From positions 1 to 15,456 of the forward strand of contig JAIFNK010000230.1 of assembly GCA_020047775.1 (NCBI GenBank): DNA of 15,456 nt, given 5' to 3'. Position 1 is the stretch's first letter. Each line of letters starts with the position of its first letter. This DNA is from Akkermansia sp. (lineage in GTDB: Bacteria > Verrucomicrobiota > Verrucomicrobiia > Verrucomicrobiales > Akkermansiaceae). Shown piece by piece: positions 5,930 to 13,653 of this stretch. The notes beneath the pieces were generated by a model, which was not told where the DNA came from, searched no databases, and saw only the letters and a program-made list of their open reading frames with translations. A program made the translations under genes and the position numbers.

Positions 5930-6622
5930 GTGAGTCCTAACCACCCCGCCCATCCATCCCGGTTCGCCATCGCCATCGACGGCCCCGCCGCTTCGGGAAA
6001 AAGCACGCTCGCCCGCGAGATCGCCAAGCGCCTCGGCCTGGTCATGATCAACTCCGGCGCCATGTACCGCGCCGTCACATGGAAAGTCCTTCAGCAAAAC
6101 ATCGACCCCGCCGACACCGCCGCCGTCATCGCGCTGCTTGATCGAATCCACATCCATTGCGGGGAAACCGGCATGACCTCCACCTGCACCATCGACGGCG
6201 CGGACCCCGGCGACGAACTCCGCAGCGAAGTCGTCAATGCCAACGTCTCCGCCATTTCCGCCATCCCGGAAGTCCGCGACCTGCTCGTCAAACTCCAGCG
6301 GAACTACCTCGACCACACCAGCATCATCATGGAAGGCCGCGACATCGGCTCCGTGGTGTTTCCGGAAACTCCATTTAAAATCTACATCGACGCCCACGAA
6401 GACGTCCGCGCCAGCCGCCGCTCCGACGCCGGCGAGGTGGACTCCATCGCCGCGCGCGATGCCGCCGACAGCGAGCGCGTCACCGCACCGCTCATCGTCG
6501 CCGAGGGCGCGGTGGTCCTCGACACCTCGCACCACACCATCGAAAGCGCGGTCGACGCCGCGATTGAAATTCTCAAGCAACAAGGCCTGCCCGTGCAGGA
6601 AACCCCGTCAATCGTCCCTTGA
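5930..6622 (+). CDS. cmk: (d)CMP kinase (cytidylate kinase)
   Basis: Phosphorylates CMP and dCMP with ATP, feeding pyrimidine nucleotide pools; cytoplasmic. The 230 residues are typical of the Cmk family. The P-loop GPAASGKST is at residues 18-26, SGAMYRAVTWK binds nucleotide monophosphate, and MEGRDIGSVVFP matches the conserved GRD-x-G-x-VVFP segment. ERVTAPLIVAEGAVVLDTS lies near the end. The lid region between RASRR and the following ARD is about 14 residues shorter than in E. coli, judged by eye. The start is a GTG at 5930, with an N-terminal extension of about ten residues before the first strand. A later start would cut close to the P-loop strand. The TGA at 6620-6622 overlaps an in-frame TTG of the next gene. 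The tyrA-aroA-cmk order is common in bacteria. Confidence 0.95.
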   Translation: MSPNHPAHPSRFAIAIDGPAASGKSTLAREIAKRLGLVMINSGAMYRAVTWKVLQQNIDPADTAAVIALLDRIHIHCGETGMTSTCTIDGADPGDELRSEVVNANVSAISAIPEVRDLLVKLQRNYLDHTSIIMEGRDIGSVVFPETPFKIYIDAHEDVRASRRSDAGEVDSIAARDAADSERVTAPLIVAEGAVVLDTSHHTIESAVDAAIEILKQQGLPVQETPSIVP

Positions 6623-6636
6623 AAGAGCAAACCCCA

Positions 6637-7242
6637 ATGAGCTGGATTTACTGGCTGGGCTGGATGGCCTTCGGCGCGGCGTTCCGCACCCTGTTCGGCC
6701 TGAAAATCGTCGGTGAGGAAAACCTCATCACCGAGGGCCCGGTCCTGGTCGCCTCCAATCACCAGAGTTTTCTCGATCCGCCGCTCATCGGAAATCTCTA
6801 CAAGACCGAGATGACTTACCTCGCCCGCAAGACCTTGTTTGTCGGCATCGGCAAGTGGCTCTATCCGAAATGGAACGCCATCCCGGTCGATCAGGACCGC
6901 CCGGACATGGGCAGCCTGAAAACCATCATCCGCAAACTCAAGGAGGGCGAACGCGTGCTCGTTTTCCCCGAAGGCGAAAGAACCCTCGACGGCAAGATCG
7001 GCGAAGCCGCACCCGGCATCGGCCTCGTCGCAGTGAAATCCGGCGCGGTCATTCAGCCGGTTAGAATCTCCGGTGCCCGCGAGGCGCTCCCCCGCGGCTC
7101 CGGGAAAATCCGCTTCGCCCGCATCATCGTCACCGTCGGCAAACCCATCCGCCTGACGCCCGAAGAACTCAAGGCGGCCAAAGGCAAGGACGACTACGAC
7201 CGCATCGCCAAGCGGATCATGAGCGCCATCCGCGAGCTTTGA
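6637..7242 (+). CDS. plsC: 1-acyl-sn-glycerol-3-phosphate acyltransferase (PlsC family)
   Basis: Transfers an acyl chain to position 2 of lysophosphatidic acid to make phosphatidic acid, in phospholipid synthesis at the inner membrane. The protein has 201 residues. A hydrophobic, Trp-rich N-terminus (MSWIYWLGWMAFGAAF) is a likely membrane anchor. The catalytic H-x4-D motif is N41-H42-Q-S-F-L-D47, and the second acyltransferase block is F110-P-E-G-E-R115. IQPVRISGA is the later conserved strand. An in-frame TTG at 6619 would overlap the cmk stop and add six residues. The ATG at 6637, 14 bp after cmk, is preferred. The tight spacing suggests co-transcription with cmk. The exact acyl acceptor is inferred from family and context only. 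Confidence 0.9.
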   Translation: MSWIYWLGWMAFGAAFRTLFGLKIVGEENLITEGPVLVASNHQSFLDPPLIGNLYKTEMTYLARKTLFVGIGKWLYPKWNAIPVDQDRPDMGSLKTIIRKLKEGERVLVFPEGERTLDGKIGEAAPGIGLVAVKSGAVIQPVRISGAREALPRGSGKIRFARIIVTVGKPIRLTPEELKAAKGKDDYDRIAKRIMSAIREL

Positions 7243-7342
7243 TTTCACCCGCCCATCGGACCGCGGGATTCATCCCGGCTCATTCGCCATCCCCAACCTG
7301 GGCGCTCGCATTCCTGCGGCACCCACGCTATTGAATCGATCC

Positions 7343-7819
7343 ATGCACAAACCACCCTCCGCAATCCGCAGCGCCCTGGCCCTCGCCGGCTTTATCCTCA
7401 TCACCTTCTGTGCGCCGTTGGCTGGCATGTTCTCTCGTCCCGGTGCGTGGTATGTGGCGTTGAGCAAGCCCTCGTGGAATCCACCCGCATGGATCTTCGG
7501 CCCGGCGTGGACCTTGCTCTACACCTTGATGGCCATTGCGGCGTGGCTGGTCTGGAAGCATGACGGCTGGCGGCGTCCGTTGATGCTGTATTTCGTGCAG
7601 CTTGTGCTCAACGCCGCGTGGACGCCGATCTTCTTCGGCGCACATCAGTTGGGCTGGGCGTTGGTCGCAATCATCGCACTCTGGCTTGCGATCTTGCTAA
7701 CGATGTTGAGCTTCCGCCGAGTCAACAAGGTTGCCGGGTGGCTGTTCGCGCCGTATTTGGCCTGGGTGACGTTTGCGACGTTTCTCAACTTCACGCTCTG
7801 GCGCTTGAATCCGGGTTGA
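7343..7819 (+). CDS. tspO: TspO/MBR family membrane protein
   Basis: A 158-residue integral membrane protein of the TspO/peripheral-type benzodiazepine receptor family. Members bind porphyrins and other tetrapyrrole intermediates and are linked to oxidative or photo-oxidative responses. Five hydrophobic helices can be traced: ALALAGFILITFCAPLAG, FGPAWTLLYTLMAIAAWLVW, LMLYFVQLVLNAAW, LGWALVAIIALWLAILL and LFAPYLAWVTFATFLNF. Family hallmarks are KPSWNPPAWIFGPAWT, LNAAWTPIFFG and the final FLNFTLWRLN. The family is usually about 155-165 residues, so it is full length. The frame is open from a TTG at 7331; the ATG at 7343 was chosen. It is 100 bp from plsC, far enough for its own promoter, though none is obvious. 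The downstream gene is convergent. Confidence 0.94.
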   Translation: MHKPPSAIRSALALAGFILITFCAPLAGMFSRPGAWYVALSKPSWNPPAWIFGPAWTLLYTLMAIAAWLVWKHDGWRRPLMLYFVQLVLNAAWTPIFFGAHQLGWALVAIIALWLAILLTMLSFRRVNKVAGWLFAPYLAWVTFATFLNFTLWRLNPG

Positions 7820-7958
7820 GCGACGGGTTGGAGCTGCGATGGAAGCCCCAGCGCACGATCACCACCCGGCCGCCGGCCCACATGACGACTCCCGGACCGG
7901 ACTTGCGCCCCCCTGACGAGGGCGGCGTTTCGACGGCATCGGAGCCACTATTCCTTCC

Positions 7959-7973
7959 GGAGCCCGGCGCTCC
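7959..7973. other. GC-rich hairpin between the convergent tspO and DUF1501 genes
   Basis: GGAGC and GCTCC pair around CCGGC, and CCCGCGGCGGG follows at once up to the DUF1501 stop. The 164-bp convergent spacer is very GC-rich and also holds CGCCC...GGGCG at 7906-7924. No T-tract follows on either strand, so this is at most a transcription-end structure without a classic U-tail. Nothing else was seen in the spacer. Confidence 0.3.
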
Positions 7974-7983
7974 CCGCGGCGGG

Positions 7984-9447
7984 TCAAACGAACCAGTCCT
8001 TCACGATCTTGGCGGGATCCACGCCGGTGAGGCGTTGGTCGAGGCCTTGGAACTTGAAACTCAGTCGCTCGTGTTCAATGCCGAGGGCGTGAAGCATCGT
8101 GGCGTGAAGGTCGCGGATGTGGACGGGATCCTTGATGATGTTGTAGGACATTTCGTCGGTTTCCCCATAAACTTGGCCGCCCTTGATACCGCCGCCGGCC
8201 ATCCAGATGGTGAAGCAGCGCGGGTGGTGGTCCCGGCCGTAGTCGGTCTCGGTGAGTTTACCCTGCGAGTAGATCGTGCGCCCGAATTCGCCGCCCCAGA
8301 CGACGAGCGTGTCTTCGAGCATCCCCCGCTGTTTGAGATCCTGGATCAGCCCGTAACATCCCTGGTCCACGTCCTTGCACTGCGAGGCGAGGTCGCGCGG
8401 GAGATTGCCGTGCTGGTCCCAGCCCCGATGGAATATCTGCACGAAACGCACGCCGCGCTCGGCGAGCCGCCGGGCCATGATCGCAGAGTTTGCGAAGGTG
8501 CCGCGCTTTTTGCTGTCGTCGCCATAGAGTTGATAGGTGGCATCCGGCTCGCTGGATAGATCGGTGAGTTCAGGCACCGAAGCCTGCATGCGGAAGGCCA
8601 TTTCATACTGTTGGATGCGGTTTTCGATTTCCGGATCGCCGATCGCGGAAAACGAGCGGCGGTTCAGATCATTCAATCCATCGAGCATGTTCCTGCGGGT
8701 TTCCCGGGAGATGCCCGCCGTGTCCTTGAGGAAAAGCACGGGATCGCCGAGCGAGCGGAGGGCGACGCCGGCGTGTTTGCCCGGCAAGTAACCGGAACCC
8801 CACAGCCGCGAGGAAATCGCCTGAACATTCGAAAACGGCGAGGTGTGCGTGGCGTGCAGCACGACGAAGGACGGCAGCTCCTGGTTCATCGAGCCAAGGC
8901 CGTAAGAAAGCCACGAGCCGAGCGAGGCCTTCCCCGACTGCATCGATCCGGTGCAAATCAATTGGTTGGCGGGCTCGTGGTTGATCGCGTCGGTGTGCAT
9001 CGACTTGATGATGCAGAGGTCGTCCACCATTTTTGCCGTCCATGGCAGCAGCTCGCTCACCCAGCCACCGGATTGGCCGTGCTGTTTGAATTTGAAAATA
9101 GTAGGAGCGAGTGGGAAACTCGCCTGGCCGGAAGTCATCCCGGTTAGACGCTGGCCCTGCTCTTTCAGCCAGCCGTTGAGGTCTTCCTTGAAGCGCTTTT
9201 GCAAGTCTGGCTTGTAATCAAACAGATCCAGCTGGGACGGCGCTCCGATGAGCGAGATGTAAATCACCCGCTTCGCCTTGGGGGCGATTTGCGGCAGCAT
9301 GCCTTGAATGCCGGCGAGGCTTTCTGCGGCGGAAATGCCGCGCTGGCCGAGCAAGGACGCGAGCGCGGCCATACCCAGTCCGGTCCCGGACTTGCGAAAG
9401 AACTGGCGGCGACTGTAAGCGGTGTTGTGGATTTCCAAGGGATTCAT
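7984..9447 (-). CDS. DUF1501 domain protein, Tat-exported
   Basis: A 487-residue protein of the DUF1501 family, distantly related to the alkaline phosphatase/sulfatase fold; no reaction has been firmly assigned. The N-terminus carries a twin-arginine signal, S12-R-R-Q-F-F-R-K, then a hydrophobic stretch [12 protein letters not shown], so it is probably exported folded to the periplasm. Family landmarks follow in order: [96 protein letters not shown] and the [15 protein letters not shown] end. It begins 6 bp after the stop of the PSCyt1/DUF1553 gene. This pair is the standard arrangement in Planctomycetes and Verrucomicrobia and implies a joint envelope function. There is no Shine-Dalgarno motif before the ATG. 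Confidence 0.94.
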   Translation of the reverse strand: MNPLEIHNTAYSRRQFFRKSGTGLGMAALASLLGQRGISAAESLAGIQGMLPQIAPKAKRVIYISLIGAPSQLDLFDYKPDLQKRFKEDLNGWLKEQGQRLTGMTSGQASFPLAPTIFKFKQHGQSGGWVSELLPWTAKMVDDLCIIKSMHTDAINHEPANQLICTGSMQSGKASLGSWLSYGLGSMNQELPSFVVLHATHTSPFSNVQAISSRLWGSGYLPGKHAGVALRSLGDPVLFLKDTAGISRETRRNMLDGLNDLNRRSFSAIGDPEIENRIQQYEMAFRMQASVPELTDLSSEPDATYQLYGDDSKKRGTFANSAIMARRLAERGVRFVQIFHRGWDQHGNLPRDLASQCKDVDQGCYGLIQDLKQRGMLEDTLVVWGGEFGRTIYSQGKLTETDYGRDHHPRCFTIWMAGGGIKGGQVYGETDEMSYNIIKDPVHIRDLHATMLHALGIEHERLSFKFQGLDQRLTGVDPAKIVKDWFV

Positions 9448-9453
9448 CGCGGA

Positions 9454-12400
9454 TCAGCGGGTGATGGTTTCATCGAGATTGAGAATCTGGCTGGCGAGCA
9501 GCGTCCAGGCGGCGAGTTCCGGAACAGCCGCGTCTTTGCGCGGTGGCGTGGCACCGGTGGTGATGAGTTTCATGGCCTCATCCGGCTGTTGACCGAATGT
9601 CGCCAGCGCGGAGTCGAGCGATTTGCGGGCAATCCGCCGTTCGTCCGCATCGAAGCTCCGGCCATTGAGACGCGCGGTGATGAAATCCAGGCGGGCATCG
9701 AAATCCGTTCCCGCCTTCATTGCGTTAGACGCCAGCTCGCGTGACGCTTCGACGAATTGCGGGTCGTTGAGCAGCACGAGGGCTTGCAGCGGCGTATTGG
9801 TCATGTCGCGCTGGACACAGAAGGTCTCGCGGGTCGGCGCGTTGAAAATCTCCATCGTCGGCGGCGCGGCGGTGCGCTTCCAAATGGTGTAAAGCGAGCG
9901 GCGATAGATCGCCTCGCCGCTGTCCTGCCGATAGTTCTTGGTATTCGATTGGGGCATGGCGACGGCCTCCCAGATGCCGTCCGGCTGATAGGGCCTCACC
10001 GACGGGCCACCGACCGTGGGCGACAGCAAGGCGGCGGAGGACAAGGCGAGATCGCGGATCTGTTCGGCATCGAGACGGTGGCGCGGGCCCCGGGCGAGCA
10101 ACCGGTTGGAAGGATCCTTCTCAAGTTTCTCCGGTGTGACCACGCCGGACTGGCGGTAAACGGCGGAAGTGACCATGAGCTTGAGCATGTGGCGATAGTT
10201 CCACTTCGAATCCACGAACTCGGCGGCGAGCCAGTCGAGCAGTTTAGGATGACTCGGGCGGCCCCCCATGATTCCGAAGTCGGCATTCGTCGAGACCAGG
10301 CCCGCACCAAAGATATAATACCAGGTGCGGTTCATCGTGACCCGTGCTGGCAGCGGGTTGGCCGGATCATTGAGCCAGCGGGCGAGGCCGAGGCGGTTTT
10401 TCGGCGCGTCGGCCGCCATCGGCGGCAGCACGGCGGGCGTGACAGGGAATACTTTTTCACCCTTGTCGGCATAGCCGCCGCGGATGAGGACGTGGGCGAA
10501 GGGCTCCTCCTTTTTTTCCTCCATCACCAGCGAAACCGAGCCACGCGCGCGCAGGTCGGCCTGCTCGGATTTCATCTTCTCCAGCCCGGTCTGCAGCTCG
10601 CGGGACGGCGCGTCAACATTGGCGAGGAAGTATTTGAAAACCGCTTCGACCTGTTCTTTCGAGCGTTTTTCGTGCGGCAGGGAAACGATGTGCTGGAGCT
10701 CGCTGTTCTTTGCGAGGACTTCGATTTCCGAAGCTGACAGCAGGCGCCGATAGAAGCGGAAATCCTGGAAAGCCACCTTGCCCGTGAGTTTTGAATCATT
10801 GTTATGCCGGGATCCAAGGCGCAGTGGCACGGCGGTCTCAATATTTCCACCCACAGTGTTAGGATCGGTCTTGGACCTGACCTTTTTCCCGTCGATGTAA
10901 ATGGAACTGGCCTGGTGCCCGGAGATGGAGCCATCAAAGGTGACCATGACATGCTGCCACTCGCCGGATTTCAACGCCGCTGGCGCGACAACCTTGTTAG
11001 CCGACTTCTCGAACGTATCGATCACGTGTGAAACGGGCTTGCCATCCTCAAGATAGAGATCCCAGCCGCGGTAGGCTTCCGCGGGATTCATGCGGGCGAT
11101 GATGGCACCGGTCGGCTTGCCCTCGACGCGGACGAAGCCACCAAACGTCACGCGCTCGGCCCGCGAAAAATTCCCGATGTCGCCGAGGTCGACAGGCTCG
11201 CCGCTGACGACCGGCGCCTTCCCGAGCGGAGCATCGATCCGCTCTAACGTCGCTGGCCATTCGCGCGGCTGCCCAGCGACGAAACCGCGCAGCGGGCCGT
11301 CGGTTTCATTGAGCGGCAGGTGGATCGCGAGCGTGGAATCAATGTCACGGGTTGGCGCGATGCTGCCGCCCGCCACCCAGGCGTCGAACTCGGGACGCGC
11401 GGCAGTCGCCCGCGCGGCGAGTTGTTTTTCCGTGCTGGAAATCCCGCTGGCGAGTGTTTCCCAGCGCTTGCGGTCATCCAGATGCGGGACGAAGACATTC
11501 GGCGGATGCTCCGCGTTGTTACCATCGAGCGCGGACATCGGAGTGTTCCGGAAAAAGGCGGCCAGCGAGTAAAACTCCTTGGTGGAGACGGGATCGAACT
11601 TGTGGTCATGACAGGCCGCGCACCCGGTCGTCAGGCCCAGCCAGATGGCGGAGACCGTCTCGACGCGGTCTTTCGCATAGATGGAATCGTATTCCTCGGC
11701 GATCGCACCGCCCTCGCCGGTGGTGGCGAGGCAGCGGGAAAATCCGGTAGCGACGAGTTGGTCGAGCGTCCTGTCAGGCAGCATGTCACCGGCGATCTGC
11801 TCGGTGGTGAATTGATCCCACGGCATGTTTGCCTGGAAGGCCCGGATCACCCAGTCGCGGTAAGGCCAGATGGCGCGGTAGTTGTCGATGTGGATACCGT
11901 GGGTGTCGGCGTAACGCGCCGCATCTAACCAGTGACGACCGAAGTGCTCGGCACTGGCGCTGGTGGCCAGAAGTTGGTCGGCGGCGGCTTCGACGGCTGC
12001 TTGGGGATCGGTAGCCGCGAATTTCCTGAATGCCTCGACCGCGTCGGGTGCGGGCGGGAGTCCGGTTAGATCCAAATGCAGGCGGCGGAAAAAGCGCGCG
12101 GAATCTTCGGGCGGATTGGGTTTCAGGCCGGCCCCATCGAGTTTTTCGGCGATGAAGTGGTCGATGGGATTGGCCGCCCACTTCGCACCGGCGTCAGGAA
12201 GTGCCGGCTTCTTGACCTGCGCGAACGACCAGTGCGGCTCATACTCCGCGCCTTGCTCGATCCACCGCTCGAGAAGGGCGATTTCCCGCGGTGCCATCGT
12301 CTTGTGACTCTTCGGTGGTGGCATGATCGAATCCGGATCGGTCTCGTGCAGTCGCTTGATCAACAAGGAATCCGCCGGATTCCCCTTGATGATCACCGGT

Positions 12401-12699
12401 TCGCCACCGTCGCGGGGAACAAACGCATCCTCCACCCGGTCCAGCCGCAGCGGCGCTTTCTTCGGCTCGCGCGTCCCGGAATCCGGCCCGTGGCAATGAT
12501 AACAATACTCGGAAAGGATCGGCTGGACGTGCTCGTTGAACGAGATTTTCTCCGGCAGGGAAATTTTCACCGCTCCGGGCCCGGGCTCTTCGACGATTGC
12601 CACCGAACTCGACACCTTGGAAGGGGCTGGCTTGCAGCCCGGAATCAGCCCGGTTGCAAAAATAGACAACACGATGAGAAATCGAAAACAGTAGCTCAT
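9454..12699 (-). CDS. PSCyt1/DUF1549/LamG/DUF1553 multidomain lipoprotein
   Basis: A 1081-residue envelope protein. The signal peptide ends in L-I-P-G-C22, a lipobox, so it is lipid-anchored. Residues about 50-145 are the PSCyt1 (planctomycete cytochrome c) domain with the heme motif C66-Y-H-C69-H70. Residues about 160-365 are DUF1549 (PSCyt2), with LHLDLTGLPP and a second CxxCH, C360-A-A-C363-H364. Residues about 505-660 read as a LamG/concanavalin-like domain (WQHVMVTFDGS, IYIDGKKV, FQDFRFYRRLLS). From about 765 comes DUF1553 (PSD1), with LARWLNDPANPLPARVTMNR and NTPLQALVLLNDPQF. Two heme motifs suggest redox chemistry, and LamG suggests glycan binding; the substrate is unknown. The frame is open from 12741. 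The ATG at 12699 was chosen because the signal peptide starts there. It lies directly upstream of the DUF1501 gene, likely one operon. Confidence 0.94.
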   Translation of the reverse strand: MSYCFRFLIVLSIFATGLIPGCKPAPSKVSSSVAIVEEPGPGAVKISLPEKISFNEHVQPILSEYCYHCHGPDSGTREPKKAPLRLDRVEDAFVPRDGGEPVIIKGNPADSLLIKRLHETDPDSIMPPPKSHKTMAPREIALLERWIEQGAEYEPHWSFAQVKKPALPDAGAKWAANPIDHFIAEKLDGAGLKPNPPEDSARFFRRLHLDLTGLPPAPDAVEAFRKFAATDPQAAVEAAADQLLATSASAEHFGRHWLDAARYADTHGIHIDNYRAIWPYRDWVIRAFQANMPWDQFTTEQIAGDMLPDRTLDQLVATGFSRCLATTGEGGAIAEEYDSIYAKDRVETVSAIWLGLTTGCAACHDHKFDPVSTKEFYSLAAFFRNTPMSALDGNNAEHPPNVFVPHLDDRKRWETLASGISSTEKQLAARATAARPEFDAWVAGGSIAPTRDIDSTLAIHLPLNETDGPLRGFVAGQPREWPATLERIDAPLGKAPVVSGEPVDLGDIGNFSRAERVTFGGFVRVEGKPTGAIIARMNPAEAYRGWDLYLEDGKPVSHVIDTFEKSANKVVAPAALKSGEWQHVMVTFDGSISGHQASSIYIDGKKVRSKTDPNTVGGNIETAVPLRLGSRHNNDSKLTGKVAFQDFRFYRRLLSASEIEVLAKNSELQHIVSLPHEKRSKEQVEAVFKYFLANVDAPSRELQTGLEKMKSEQADLRARGSVSLVMEEKKEEPFAHVLIRGGYADKGEKVFPVTPAVLPPMAADAPKNRLGLARWLNDPANPLPARVTMNRTWYYIFGAGLVSTNADFGIMGGRPSHPKLLDWLAAEFVDSKWNYRHMLKLMVTSAVYRQSGVVTPEKLEKDPSNRLLARGPRHRLDAEQIRDLALSSAALLSPTVGGPSVRPYQPDGIWEAVAMPQSNTKNYRQDSGEAIYRRSLYTIWKRTAAPPTMEIFNAPTRETFCVQRDMTNTPLQALVLLNDPQFVEASRELASNAMKAGTDFDARLDFITARLNGRSFDADERRIARKSLDSALATFGQQPDEAMKLITTGATPPRKDAAVPELAAWTLLASQILNLDETITR

Positions 12700-12777
12700 G
12701 GATAGGGCAGAGTAATCGCCGGGAAACGCAATTCCCACCAAGATTCTTTCAAAAAAACCGTATCGCCGGCCATCGGG

Positions 12778-13482
12778 TCAGCGTCGTTTGCGGCGCTTCG
12801 GCTTGGTGAACGGACTGCCCGCCCCTTTTGCATGTTTGCCCGTCCGCTTGCCCGGCGTGGGAAAGCCGGGACTTTCCGCCGCCTGCACGACCCGCTCCTC
12901 GCGCTGGGCCATCACCCGCTCCTCATCCCCCGCAAACCGGGCCTCGTAATCCGCAAGCGCCATCTCGTATTCCCGCCACGCGATTTGCTCACAGATCGGC
13001 GAGAGATAATAAGCCACGTAGTCCGGATCACTGGCGAATTCCGGGGAGATCTGGCCGATGTGATGAGGCTTCGGCGGCTGCGGACGGGCGAATTCAAACG
13101 GCTTGCGCTCTGGAATGTGCGGGGACACGCACTCGGTCACCACGCGTTTGCTCGGGCGTTTCTTGAAAAGTTTTTCCGCCAACTGGAAGCCCGACTCGAT
13201 CGACCAATACTCGGAATGCGGGCGAAAATCGTGGTCCGTCGGAGTGGTTGACGACAGGACCTTCCCGAACGTCTCGATCTCGGATTTCGTCAGCTTTTTG
13301 GTCAGGTGCTGTTCCTTGATAAACCGTTCCGGATCCAGCGCCTGGTTTTTCAAAAGGGAAACATACGCGCGGGAAACATTGAATTCCGGGGCGAGAGTCG
13401 CCGCTTTTTCGCCAGCCAACACCCGGCGGGTGATCTCCTCCCGCTGGGCCTGGGTTAGTCGTTCCTTGCCATTGCCTTCCAT
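12778..13482 (-). CDS. Unrecognised helix-turn-helix protein with very basic C-terminal tail
   Basis: A protein of 234 residues from the ATG at 13482. Residues about 8-45, LTQAQREEITRRVLAGEK followed by AATLAPEFNVSRAYVSLLKN, form a convincing helix-turn-helix like those at the N-terminus of transposases and invertases, so DNA binding is likely. The middle (HSEYWSIESGFQLAEKLFKK...; DYVAYYLSPICEQIAWREYEMALADYEARF) is helical, contains no DDE or other nuclease signature I can see, and matches no family I know. The end is dominated by K and R, closing with KPKRRKRR, which suggests extra nucleic-acid contact. The frame is open from 13641 but homology-like content starts at MEGNGKERL. It could be a domesticated transposase-type regulator or an accessory protein of a mobile element; no inverted repeats were seen around it. 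It lies 78 bp upstream of the PSCyt1/DUF1553 gene. Confidence 0.72.
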   Translation of the reverse strand: MEGNGKERLTQAQREEITRRVLAGEKAATLAPEFNVSRAYVSLLKNQALDPERFIKEQHLTKKLTKSEIETFGKVLSSTTPTDHDFRPHSEYWSIESGFQLAEKLFKKRPSKRVVTECVSPHIPERKPFEFARPQPPKPHHIGQISPEFASDPDYVAYYLSPICEQIAWREYEMALADYEARFAGDEERVMAQREERVVQAAESPGFPTPGKRTGKHAKGAGSPFTKPKRRKRR

Positions 13483-13511
13483 GGGTCTTGATCTACTGAG
13501 GAGCTTGCAGT

Positions 13512-13537
13512 GGGGAGAGCGTGAAACGATCCTCCCC
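13512..13537. other. Hairpin in the spacer upstream of the helix-turn-helix gene
   Basis: GGGGAG (13512-13517) pairs with CTCCCC (13532-13537), and an inner CGT-GAA-ACG stem-loop sits within. An A-run follows on the plus strand, which is a T-run in front of the hairpin on the minus strand, so it is not a terminator for either strand. It would lie in the 5' leader of the helix-turn-helix gene. The rest of the 171-bp spacer shows nothing recognisable. Confidence 0.35.
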
Positions 13538-13653
13538 CAAAAAATGTTGTCCCGGTGAATTTCCATGAATCCGGCAAGATTCGCAAGCTTCTGATCAAGG
13601 ACAGTCCAGACACGCCCATGGAAAGCTGCAACTCCTGTCAACCTCGATGCGCT

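Noticed and set aside
7264..7277. CGGGATTCATCCCG inverted repeat between plsC and tspO.
   Set aside because: A short stem of five or six pairs with no T-tract; too little to call a terminator or operator.
9096..9124. Hairpin-like string around GCGAGTGGGAAACTCGCC that resembles an extragenic palindrome inserted in the DUF1501 gene.
   Set aside because: The encoded residues ([14 protein letters not shown]) are the normal DUF1501 sequence at this position, so the symmetry is incidental to coding.
9199..10737. Long open frames on the plus strand opposite the PSCyt1/DUF1553 gene (for example 9757-10737, 326 codons).
   Set aside because: They are rich in R, G, A and H, have no domains, and lie antisense to a clearly coding gene in GC-rich DNA, where such shadows are expected.
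12751..12769. T7 run (minus strand) just after the helix-turn-helix gene stop, preceded by CCGGCGATACGG, as a possible terminator.
   Set aside because: The only clean stem is 3 bp (CCG/CGG); longer pairings need mismatches, so the call is too weak to list.
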